From Bradyrhizobium centrolobii (GTDB taxonomy: Bacteria > Pseudomonadota > Alphaproteobacteria > Rhizobiales > Xanthobacteraceae): a stretch of DNA of 63,155 nt. Position 1 is the stretch's first letter; each line of letters opens with the position of its first letter. Positions 1 to 8,301 of this stretch are shown one piece after another. Both the position numbers and the translations under genes were made by a program. Location: the NCBI RefSeq assembly GCF_001641635.1, contig NZ_LUUB01000041.1:1-63155 (forward strand). The letters run 5' to 3'. The notes beneath the pieces were generated by a model. That model was not told the DNA's origin, ran no database searches, and saw only the letters and a list, made by a program, of their open reading frames with translations.

Positions 1-39
1 CGGTAGGGTAGGCGTGGAACACCTCCGCGGAGGATGTCC

Positions 40-1935
40 CTACGCCTCCCCCCAAACCGTGCGGGCACCTTTGCGATGCACACGGCTTTCCATATGCGTA
101 TACTCTCGATTGGAAACGGCCACCCGGCACGACGGGCACAGGACGATCGTCTTGCGCCGCCAGCCGGACCGTTTCCAGACTATCAGCGACCCACTCTGCA
201 GGTCTCGAACGCGGCGGAGGTGATGCATCTCGAATGGTCCTGTCGCGCCGCCACATGCTTCGCATCGGCGAGCATGCAGCCGGTCGATTAGGTCATTCGA
301 GTTTATGACCCACCACGCGCCTCTTGTGAGATCGTCAATTCCTTGACTTATCCAAAAGGTTCGCGTGAGGTGCTTCAGTCTCCACAGTTTGATCGTGCGA
401 AGCTTGCCTCGGACTACAGAGGACACCTCGTAATCCGACCCTTTCCACAGACGGGCCATGATTTGTGCCCTCGTCGTTCGATGGCGCAACGCCAGCGTCT
501 TGATGAGGCTGCGGAACACAACGAGCTCCAGCACTCCCAAGGCACGTTTGTTGTCATCGGCAAACGAGTAATAGTTGGCAAAACCACGGAACTCCGAGTT
601 ATAGGCGAGCACGGTCGCGGTGTCGCTGGTGACCAAGAACTGCTCACGAGCACGGCCGGTCTTCCTGGCGAGGTCGCCATACCCATGCCGTTTGCAGAAC
701 TCGGTTATCCGCTTGCGTGGCACACGCAGACTGATGTTGCCGGTAGTCGGCCGACGCGTAACGCGCCATGTCCGTGCTGCCGGTCCCTTGCGGTTGGACT
801 TTCGTCCACCCCCGTAGGACGTGTACGCCGCGATGCGGTAGCCGAGGAAGGTCACTCCCTTTGAAGCGGCCTGAATCCCACTCTTCTCAGGCGAGATCGC
901 GAGCTTCAGCGTCTCTGTCAAGAATCGCTCAACAGAGGCCATGGTCTCACGAGCCTCCTCCTTGCTGCCGATGATGCCGATCAGGAAGTCGTCGGCGTAT
1001 CGACAGTAGCGGAGCCTTTTGAAATTGGGATCCATGGGATCGACGGAAGGTAGTTTCCGTCTCTCCTTATTGATGGCTTTGATCTCTGCCAATGCGGCAT
1101 TGATCTCGGCCAGCTCCGCGCCGTTGGCGCGCAGCCGCTCAATCTTCCGGCGGAGGCCCAGGACGCGCCTTTGCAACGCCGCATAGGGCGGGAATGCGCG
1201 TCGGTCGCGGCCTCTATCGAATCCCGCCCTCATTGTCTGCATGTGCTGATCCAGCTCGTGCAGATAGATGTTGGCGAGCAAGGGCGATACGACTCCGCCC
1301 TGTGGTGTACCGCTGTATGTGCGTCCATAGACCCAATCTTCCATGTAACCCGCTTTCAGCATTCCTTCGATCAGACCGATGAATCTGTCATCATCGATCC
1401 GCTTCTTGAGAAGCCTGAGCAGGACGTCATGGTCGATGTTGTCAAAGAACCCACGCACATCCACTTCGATCAGCCACTTGCAACCCGTCCAAGTCTTCTT
1501 GACGAGATTTAAAGCGGTGTGACAGGACCGCCTCGGGCGGAACCCATGCGACTCACCGAGGAACACAGGTTCATAGATTGCTTCGAGGATGGTCCTGACC
1601 GCCTCCTGAACGAGTCGGTCTTCCACCGTGGGAATTCCCAGCGGTCGTGTCTTGCCGTTGCCCTTCGGGATATAAACCCGTCGGACAGGTCGGAAGCGAT
1701 ATGTGCCCTCTGCCACGCGACGGGCGAGGTCGGCGAGCTTCGCCAGCGACATGCCGTCGAAGGTCTTGCCGTCAACACCAGGCGTCAAGGCTCCCTTATT
1801 TTGGGAGACCTTTTCGTAGGCCCGCTCAAAGAGAAATGGAGATCTCATCAGGCGGTGAAGGCCATTGATCCGCTTGCCCGACCGCGACAAGGTCGGAAGT
1901 GATTCAATTCTCCTCTGGATGGTAGCGGCCTGCAT
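40..1935 (-). CDS. ltrA: Group II intron reverse transcriptase/maturase
   Basis: A 631-residue multifunctional intron protein (reverse transcriptase, RNA maturase, endonuclease). The RT domain shows the PQGGVVSPLLANIYL block and the catalytic YADD box (RYADDFLIG), followed by the maturase X domain. A C-terminal HNH endonuclease has CEAC, HH and CPSC zinc/metal motifs. The start is supported by GGAGAGG eight bases upstream on the minus strand. Oddity: the reading frame does not stop in domain IV but continues through domain V into domain VI, adding about 18 residues (ESRVHRKGARTVWGEA) encoded by the catalytic RNA core. Confidence 0.93.
   Translation of the reverse strand: MQAATIQRRIESLPTLSRSGKRINGLHRLMRSPFLFERAYEKVSQNKGALTPGVDGKTFDGMSLAKLADLARRVAEGTYRFRPVRRVYIPKGNGKTRPLGIPTVEDRLVQEAVRTILEAIYEPVFLGESHGFRPRRSCHTALNLVKKTWTGCKWLIEVDVRGFFDNIDHDVLLRLLKKRIDDDRFIGLIEGMLKAGYMEDWVYGRTYSGTPQGGVVSPLLANIYLHELDQHMQTMRAGFDRGRDRRAFPPYAALQRRVLGLRRKIERLRANGAELAEINAALAEIKAINKERRKLPSVDPMDPNFKRLRYCRYADDFLIGIIGSKEEARETMASVERFLTETLKLAISPEKSGIQAASKGVTFLGYRIAAYTSYGGGRKSNRKGPAARTWRVTRRPTTGNISLRVPRKRITEFCKRHGYGDLARKTGRAREQFLVTSDTATVLAYNSEFRGFANYYSFADDNKRALGVLELVVFRSLIKTLALRHRTTRAQIMARLWKGSDYEVSSVVRGKLRTIKLWRLKHLTRTFWISQGIDDLTRGAWWVINSNDLIDRLHARRCEACGGATGPFEMHHLRRVRDLQSGSLIVWKRSGWRRKTIVLCPSCRVAVSNREYTHMESRVHRKGARTVWGEA
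54..88 (-). ncRNA. Group II intron domain V
   Basis: A hairpin of about 35 nt with the catalytic AGC triad near its 5' side. AAGCCGT pairs with ACGGTTT through a G-U wobble, followed by GTGC/GCAC and an AAAG-type tetraloop. This is the catalytic core of the intron and fixes its orientation and right-to-left polarity. It is also translated as the end of the maturase ORF. Confidence 0.85.
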
Positions 1936-2560
1936 CAGCAGAACCTCTCCGTCGAAGAATCTCTTCTACGCATACTGCAAATGCCGTTTTTAGCGGCATC
2001 GTCCTTCCCCCGATCGGAGGCGCTTTCGATCCGGTCACCCGGCCTTATACGCATGATCGTCCGCCTTGCGGCGGCTGTCCCGGCCGTTACGCCAGGCATT
2101 TGGGTACTACGACGGCTCCGTCGCCATACAGGCTCGCGAACGAACCTGCTGCAGGCGATCCCGTAGTTGCGTGTGTGGGGAGTTGCGGTGTGTTTAGGTG
2201 TCCCATTTGCTTCCTTGACCCTCCGATGGAGGTCGTCCCACGCGGACTGGTGGCAGATCGCACTGGCCGGTGCGTTTTGCCCCGCGTGGCGTAGCGTGTC
2301 AGCCGCGTTCGCTACCGCCAACCCTTTAGCGACTGGAAACTGGGATTCAGGCAATACAGCTTTCACCGTGCACACCTTACTCTGTGCTCTCCACCGGGCT
2401 GCGGCGCCCGATTTCGAGACGTTTCCCGACATGCTCTGGTCCCGTTCCTCTTTCGAGGTCTCAGTCGTTTCCGACACCGGTAAGTCGGGCAAGTAAGAGC
2501 CAAACCAGTAGGCTCCATTCTTTCGAACACTCCCTTCTTCTTCACGCCACAACGGCGCAC

Positions 2561-3109
2561 GCCCTTCGGGTAACGATCGCTATCGCAAACGCTCGCTTCG
2601 CTCGCAAACGGTTCGGGGCTTCGCAAGTCAACTGCCAAGTCGCGGCGGCTCTTTCGCAATGAATCGGCCACCAGCCGACGTGTTCGGGCAGGCGCTATTG
2701 GAGGATCCACCGCAATGGGCCGAACTGCATGTTGTCGCAAATCGCCGCGAGTACCGAGAGTCTCTTGGCTTGGAAGTTGGGCCCTGGGAACCAGCGAACC
2801 AGCGACCGAGGAGGGCAAGATAAAGCGAACTGGCGTTCGCAAATTCGCCGACCTTCAGCGATCGAGAAACCTTTGTCTGCACATTGGTTTTTAGCAACGC
2901 GACGACTGGCGCTCAAACGACGTTTAGGTGAGGGCGGCTGGCGCCGTTCAAACTTTTCGAACAATCTCAACGCGCCAAGAGATGGCGCTCGCGGAGTTCG
3001 ATTTGAAGATTTCCGCATTTTATTCGATCTCGTGCGCCTCACTACGATTTTATGCGATCGACCCGTCGTGGCTCTTGCGCGAGGCGCAAGCGATGAGGAT
3101 CGTCAGTTC
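2561..3109. other. Gene-poor region upstream of relaxase, possible oriT
   Basis: These 549 bases lie between the intron 5' end and the relaxase start, and I see no convincing gene. The relaxase frame is open upstream to 2729, but that extension has no family resemblance. TCGCAAACG occurs twice near 2583-2610. A perfect 7-bp inverted repeat, CTTGCGC-GAG-GCGCAAG, sits at 3074-3090, 20 bases before the relaxase start. Origins of transfer are often beside relaxase genes, so an oriT here is plausible but unproven. Confidence 0.4.
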
Positions 3110-5248
3110 ATGGCGCAAGATCAAGGCGACGATTTTCATGTGCGGCCTGGACGCGTTGGTAGCCGCGGGGCCCGGATCAATCCACGCGGCAACCTCCGGT
3201 CACAGCCGTTTCTGAAGCAGGTACAGGTGGCCGTCAGGAAGGCTGGCGGTGACCCGAACAGGATTGGCCGCGAACCTGGTCCCAGTGGCGGGCGGCAGAG
3301 AGGGCTAAGCGGGCGGTTCAATGCGCGGGGACGCGGCGCAAAAGTTGTCCCTTTGTTTCTTCGTGAGGGGCACGATGGTGGTTGGCAGCAGGACTCAAGC
3401 GGTCGTTTCCGATCACGTCGCGTCGCCGTCAAGGCGAGGATCATCAAGCTCAATCCCCAGGGGCTGAAGCACAAGCCGCATGGGACTGAGAGGGCCAAGG
3501 CGGCGAGCAAGGCGATTGATGCTCATCTCCGCTACCTCGAACGCGATGGGGTCAATCGGGACGGGCAGAGAGGGAAGGCCTATTCGGCCGTTGAGAACGA
3601 AGCCGATGGCAAAGCCTTTGTCGAGCGGGGTCGAGACGATAGGCATCAGTTCCGTTTTATTGTGGCGCCCGAAGACTCCAATGAAATGGCCGATCTGAGA
3701 AGCTTCACGCGAGACCTGATGCGCCAGGTCGAAAAGGACCTGGAGACGCGCCTCGACTGGATCGCGATCAATCACTACAACACCGGCCATCCCCATACCC
3801 ACATCATTGTCCGCGGAGTCCTCGATGGAGGCGGTGTCCTCAATATCGCCGGAGATTATATCGCCCACGGCATTCGTCATCGCGCTTCCGAACTGGTGAC
3901 GCTGGAGCTCGGACACCAGAGCGAGCTCGAACTTCAGGCCAAGTTGGAGACGGAGGTTGAGGCGGAACGGTGGACCCGGCTCGACAAGCTGCTGGCGGCC
4001 GAGCAGAGGGAAAGGGGGATAATTGACCTACGACCGGGAGAAGGGACGACCTACGCATTTCGTGAGAACCGCGGGGTCATGATCGGACGGGTGAAGTTCC
4101 TGGAACGTTATGGCTTATCGAGCCAGGTTGAGACGGGGCAATGGGTGATCTCAGATCGTGCCGAGGAGACCTTGAAGGAGCTCTCCGATCGAAACGATAT
4201 CATCAAGACCATGCATCGGGCGCTCGCAAGCCACGGACTGGAAGAAGAGCGCGGGATCGAACAGTACGTCCGCCATGGTGTTCGGCCGGGCGAGAAGATC
4301 GCAGGTCGAATCCTCGCCAAGGGGTTGGCCGGCGATGAAATGGACGAGCGGGTCTATTTGGTGATCGACGGGGTCGACGGCCGTGTCCATCACGTTGAAT
4401 TCCCCGACGGCTCGCATCTGAAGGATATTGGACGGGACGCGATTGTGGAGGTGGTTCCGGCCACCTCCGGACCGCGAACCGCTGATCGCAATATCGCGCT
4501 CAACAGCGGCGAGAACGATGGAATTTACCGGCCGAGCCGGCACTTGCAACGGATCCGCCAGCAGTTCGAACGAGAACTCAAGGATCCTGAGTCGTTTGTC
4601 CGCTCGCATGTCCGCAGGTTGGAGGCCTTGCGTCGCGCGGGACACGTCGAACGGATCAACGACGACCATTGGAAAATCCCCGGAGATATCCTTGAACGTG
4701 GCCAGGCCTACGATCGCACGAGAGGCGGTGATGGGCCGAGGATTAAGATCCTTTCGTCGGAAAAGCTCGAGCGGCAAATTGCAACGGAGGGCGCCACATG
4801 GCTCGATCGTGAGCTGACGGCTCGCGAGCCTCAGGCTATCGCTGATAGTGGCTTCGGCCGAGACGTCAAAAGTGCTCTTCAGCGCCGCGCCGAGCGCCTC
4901 GTTGAAATGGGCTATGCCACCGTCAGAGAGGGCACCGTCCGAATTCCGCCCCATACCGTCGCAAATCTGGAGCAACGGGAGGTGGATCGCGTCGGTCGCG
5001 AAATGGCTTCCGAGCGAGGCTTGACCTTCACGTCCAGTAAAACGGGCGAATATGTCAGTGGCCGCCTCACCGGTGTTGCCTCTCTTGCCAGCGGACGTTT
5101 TGCCATGATCGAAGATGGATTGGGTTTCCGGCTTGTGCCTTGGCAACCCATTCTCGAAAACCGCATCGGCCAATTCATGGGCGGCATTCAGCGAGACAGC
5201 GGCGGCATCGATTGGGACTTCGGAAGGAAACGTGGGTTGGGACTGTAA
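3110..5248 (+). CDS. Conjugative relaxase, VirD2/TraI-like (DUF3363)
   Basis: The relaxase that nicks the ICE at oriT and pilots the transferred strand. I chose the start at 3110 (712 residues) because family members begin with the basic stretch that follows (QDQGDDFHVRPGRVGSRGAR). Upstream in-frame sequence looks non-coding. A candidate nucleophile tyrosine lies at about residue 141 (HLRYLERDGV). The metal-binding histidine cluster is near residues 226-231 (NTGHPHTHIIVRG). The C-terminal DUF3363 region ends with the family signature FAMIEDGLGFRLVPWQP and FGRKRGLGL. It is the first gene of the transfer module, with traG about 200 bases downstream. It appears complete. Confidence 0.9.
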   Translation: MAQDQGDDFHVRPGRVGSRGARINPRGNLRSQPFLKQVQVAVRKAGGDPNRIGREPGPSGGRQRGLSGRFNARGRGAKVVPLFLREGHDGGWQQDSSGRFRSRRVAVKARIIKLNPQGLKHKPHGTERAKAASKAIDAHLRYLERDGVNRDGQRGKAYSAVENEADGKAFVERGRDDRHQFRFIVAPEDSNEMADLRSFTRDLMRQVEKDLETRLDWIAINHYNTGHPHTHIIVRGVLDGGGVLNIAGDYIAHGIRHRASELVTLELGHQSELELQAKLETEVEAERWTRLDKLLAAEQRERGIIDLRPGEGTTYAFRENRGVMIGRVKFLERYGLSSQVETGQWVISDRAEETLKELSDRNDIIKTMHRALASHGLEEERGIEQYVRHGVRPGEKIAGRILAKGLAGDEMDERVYLVIDGVDGRVHHVEFPDGSHLKDIGRDAIVEVVPATSGPRTADRNIALNSGENDGIYRPSRHLQRIRQQFERELKDPESFVRSHVRRLEALRRAGHVERINDDHWKIPGDILERGQAYDRTRGGDGPRIKILSSEKLERQIATEGATWLDRELTAREPQAIADSGFGRDVKSALQRRAERLVEMGYATVREGTVRIPPHTVANLEQREVDRVGREMASERGLTFTSSKTGEYVSGRLTGVASLASGRFAMIEDGLGFRLVPWQPILENRIGQFMGGIQRDSGGIDWDFGRKRGLGL

Positions 5249-5453
5249 ATCCCGTTTGAAAAAAGCGAGCGGTCTAACGGATCATAGCCGTCAACGATGA
5301 GATCGTCTCGCTCCCAGAACTTGACTGCCCTGTTTGACGCCTAATCGCTGATCGCCCGCGAACGCTTGTCCGATTTCTACGCCAGGACCACATGTTCTAC
5401 CACCGCAAGCGAATCCGTCTTGCGGCGTGCCGAGGACTCCGCAACCTGCGCGT

Positions 5454-7460
5454 ATGTCCTCGACCAGAATCCTTTGGGGTCAAATTTGCGCTGCTCTCGG
5501 CATCGTGCTCGTCACAATGTGGGCGGCAACGCAATGGGTTGCCTGGAAGCTGGGATTTCAGCCGCAGTTAGGGGCGCCCTGGTTTGTACTGATTGGTGGG
5601 TTGCCCGTTTATTATCCACCGGCCTTCTTTTGGTGGTGGCTGGTCTACGACGCCTACGCACCGAGGATATTCATGCAGGGCGCCTGCATCGCAGCGTCGG
5701 GCGGCATGCTTTCGATGATCGTCGCCTTTGCCATGTCGATTTGGCGGGCGCGCGAGGCGAGGACGGCCGCGACCTACGGCTCGGCGCGTTGGGCTACAGC
5801 ATCTGAGGTCCGGGCTGCGCAGCTGTTGGGCCCCGACGGCGTAGTGCTCGGCAGATTCGGGCGCCAATACCTTCGCCACAATGGACCGGAGCATGTGCTT
5901 TGCTTTGCGCCGACGCGGTCTGGCAAGGGCGTTGGCCTCGTCGTTCCGACCCTTCTGTCGTGGCCCGGCAGTTGTATTGTTCACGATATCAAAGGTGAAA
6001 ATTGGAAGCTGACCTCGGGTTTCCGTGCGCTCCATAGCCGCGTATTGCTTTTCGATCCGACCAACCCGAGATCTGCCGCTTATAATCCGCTGCTAGAGGT
6101 TCGTCGCGGGGAGTGGGAGGTGCGAGACGTCCAGAACATCGCGGACGTGCTCGTCGATCCCGAGGGCGCCTTGGAGAAGCGCAATCACTGGGAGAAGACC
6201 AGCCATTCCCTGCTGGTAGGCGCTATCCTTCATGTGCTTTACGCGGAAGAGAATAAGACCCTCGCCGGGGTCGCAAATTTCCTGTCCGACCCCAAGCGGA
6301 AAATCGACGCCACATTAGACGCCATGATGACGACGGCGCATCTTGGTAATTCCGGCCCACATCCAGTTATTGCGTCAGCGGCGCGTGAGCTCCTGAACAA
6401 GAGCGAGAACGAGCGCTCCGGCGTATTGTCGACGGCAATGTCGTTTCTTGGTCTCTATCGCGATCCAGTCATCGCGCAGGTCACGCGACAGAGTGATTGG
6501 CGGATCAGTGACCTTGTCGAGGGCAGGCAACCGGCCTCATTGTATCTGGTCGTGCCGCCATCCGACATCAGCCGGACCAAGCCGCTGATACGCCTGATCC
6601 TCAACCAGATCGGGCGGCGCTTAACGGAAGATCTCGATGCCCAAAAGCACCGGCATCGGCTGCTATTGATGCTGGACGAGTTTCCCGCCCTGGGGAGGCT
6701 CGATTTCTTCGAATCGGCGCTGGCGTTTATGGCGGGATATGGCCTGAAGAGCTTCCTGATCGCCCAATCCCTTAACCAGATCGAAAAGGCCTACGGTCCG
6801 AATAACTCGATCCTCGATAATTGCCACGTCCGCGTTTGCTTCGCGACCAATGACGAACGGACCGCCAGGCGGGTTTCGGATGCGCTCGGAATGGCGACAG
6901 AACTTCGCGCCATGAAAAACTACGCCGGTCACAGGCTTAGCCCGTGGTTGGGGCACCTGATGGTGTCAAGACAGGAAACCGCCCGACCTTTGCTTACCTC
7001 AGGCGAAGTCATGCAATTGCCACCCGACGACGAATTGGTCCTGATTTCCGGTTGCTCGCCGATCCGGGCGAAGAAGGCGCGGTATTTCGAGGATGAGCGT
7101 TTCCGCGAACGCGTGATACTGCCTGCCAAACTTGGCGGCATCGCAGGAGCCGGCGATCGGCGAAACGACTGGAGCGGCCTCGATCCGACTCCGGCGAACG
7201 TCAAAGAAGTCGGCACAACGAACGGACTCCGGAACGGCAAATCAGCTGATGATCACGCCAACAGCGGTATTCGGCGGGAACCAGAGCTGCTTCAGCATGA
7301 AGAGGTCATACCGGAGCCCGCTCCGGCAAGGCCGGAGTTCCAGTTCGCCGACGACGAACCGGATGACGAGGTCCAGCGTGCAACAACCTTGAGAAGGCAG
7401 GCAGCTAACATTGCACGCCAGGCCGCGATGGATCCCGACGACGGTCTGGGCCTCTCTTGA
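5454..7460 (+). CDS. traG: Type IV coupling protein TraG/VirD4
   Basis: An inner-membrane ATPase that hands the relaxosome to the mating channel. It has 668 residues from the ATG at 5454; GTG at 5427 is an alternative. The N-terminus has three or four hydrophobic segments (IVLVTMWAATQWV, FVLIGGLPVYYPPAFFWWWLV, MLSMIVAFAM). Walker A is APTRSGKGVG at about residues 152-162 and Walker B is LLLMLDEFPALG at about 403-413. The C-terminal ~80 residues are polar and probably flexible. The gene for a ribbon-helix-helix protein starts three bases after the stop, so the two are co-transcribed. Confidence 0.93.
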   Translation: MSSTRILWGQICAALGIVLVTMWAATQWVAWKLGFQPQLGAPWFVLIGGLPVYYPPAFFWWWLVYDAYAPRIFMQGACIAASGGMLSMIVAFAMSIWRAREARTAATYGSARWATASEVRAAQLLGPDGVVLGRFGRQYLRHNGPEHVLCFAPTRSGKGVGLVVPTLLSWPGSCIVHDIKGENWKLTSGFRALHSRVLLFDPTNPRSAAYNPLLEVRRGEWEVRDVQNIADVLVDPEGALEKRNHWEKTSHSLLVGAILHVLYAEENKTLAGVANFLSDPKRKIDATLDAMMTTAHLGNSGPHPVIASAARELLNKSENERSGVLSTAMSFLGLYRDPVIAQVTRQSDWRISDLVEGRQPASLYLVVPPSDISRTKPLIRLILNQIGRRLTEDLDAQKHRHRLLLMLDEFPALGRLDFFESALAFMAGYGLKSFLIAQSLNQIEKAYGPNNSILDNCHVRVCFATNDERTARRVSDALGMATELRAMKNYAGHRLSPWLGHLMVSRQETARPLLTSGEVMQLPPDDELVLISGCSPIRAKKARYFEDERFRERVILPAKLGGIAGAGDRRNDWSGLDPTPANVKEVGTTNGLRNGKSADDHANSGIRREPELLQHEEVIPEPAPARPEFQFADDEPDDEVQRATTLRRQAANIARQAAMDPDDGLGLS

Positions 7461-7463
7461 GCG

Positions 7464-7877
7464 ATGCGGACCAAGCATACATTTCGCCTGCCGCCCGAGC
7501 TTGCGAGACAACTTGCCGACTATGCCGGTCGTAAGCGCTTGCATCAGGCATTCGTCGTCGAAACGGCGCTTACCTCTTTTCTGTCGCCGGATAATTCCGA
7601 AAGAATGGAGGCGGCACTCGGGAAACGGCTGGACCGGCTCACGCGCCAGGTCGAGCGCCTTGAACGTCATGTCACGATCTCCAATGAGGCGCTCGCCCTA
7701 TTCGTGCGATTCTGGTTGACTGCGACGTCACCTGTACCTGACGCCGCGCTCCCCGGCGCGCAGGCCAAAGGCCGAGAACGCTACGAGGGGTTTGTCGAGG
7801 CTCTGGGAAAAAGGCTGGCCAAGGGCCAGAGTCTCGCAAAAGAGATATCGTTGGACGCCGAGCCGCAAGGCAAATAA
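7464..7877 (+). CDS. Ribbon-helix-helix (CopG-type) protein
   Basis: A 137-residue DNA-binding-type protein. The N-terminal ~45 residues fit a ribbon-helix-helix fold: TFRLPPELARQLADYAG followed by HQAFVVETALTSFL. The remainder is a predicted helical/coiled segment (RLDRLTRQVERLERHV). Members of this family routinely follow traG in Rhizobiales ICEs, where they may serve as relaxosome accessory factors or transfer regulators. The C-terminal two-thirds closely resemble the first part of the next gene, so the two are paralogues. Confidence 0.8.
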   Translation: MRTKHTFRLPPELARQLADYAGRKRLHQAFVVETALTSFLSPDNSERMEAALGKRLDRLTRQVERLERHVTISNEALALFVRFWLTATSPVPDAALPGAQAKGRERYEGFVEALGKRLAKGQSLAKEISLDAEPQGK

Positions 7878-8301
7878 TCGAGCGAGGAAGCTTCGGCGCG
7901 ATAGCGCTCGCCAATCCTCCATTTTGCCACGCTTGACTACGTCCAGCATCGTTAGCCGTTCGAAAACAAAGCCGGCTGGGCTTTTTTCGCAAGAACGCTG
8001 ATCCGCTCGGCATCTCTCTATCGGATCGAAGGCTCTCAATAAGTTGGCGCCGAATTTGAGGAAGGCGCGCCATAGAGTTTCGCGCGTCGTCCATGCGTTT
8101 GCCGTTACGCCAAGACTGAGTCCTGACAGCGCGACTCCGCATCTTCTTTCTTTTTCTACGCCAGCGTAGGGCAGGCAGATTTGTGCTGTTGAAGCTATGC
8201 TCAGCCTGTTCTTTCTGTAATTCCCGTCAGCTTGGTTCACCTCATCAATCGTGTCGCGACGCAGCGGTCTCGATCGTGGGGTCTTGGGGGACTATCAGAA
8301 A
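7878..8301. other. Intergenic stretch between the two RHH genes
   Basis: About 420 bases in which I see no supported gene. Open frames on the minus strand have no recognisable motifs. A purine-rich GGGGGA lies about 11 bases before the ATG at 8302 and probably serves as the next gene's ribosome binding site. Confidence 0.4.

Larger units (their letters stand above)
1..2560 (-). mobile_element. Group II intron with maturase
   Basis: A retroelement that splices as RNA and retrohomes with its encoded maturase. On the minus strand the 5' end fits the GUGYG consensus: GTGCG begins at 2560. Non-coding structured RNA (domains I-IV) fills 2559-1936, the maturase ORF follows, and a canonical domain V lies at 88-54 with a domain VI-like hairpin at about 50-12. 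The 3' splice site is in the first ~10 bases or just outside the window, so the 3' exon is not visible. The 5' exon is the non-coding stretch before the relaxase gene, so no ICE gene is visibly interrupted on that side. The 5' boundary is inferred from consensus only. Confidence 0.8.

Noticed and set aside
1935..2552. Open frame of 205 codons on the minus strand upstream of the maturase
   Set aside because: It lies wholly in the structured 5' part of the group II intron (domains I-IV) and its translation has no protein-like motifs.
2729..3109. N-terminal extension of the relaxase frame
   Set aside because: In frame but unlike any relaxase N-terminus; family members begin at the equivalent of 3110.
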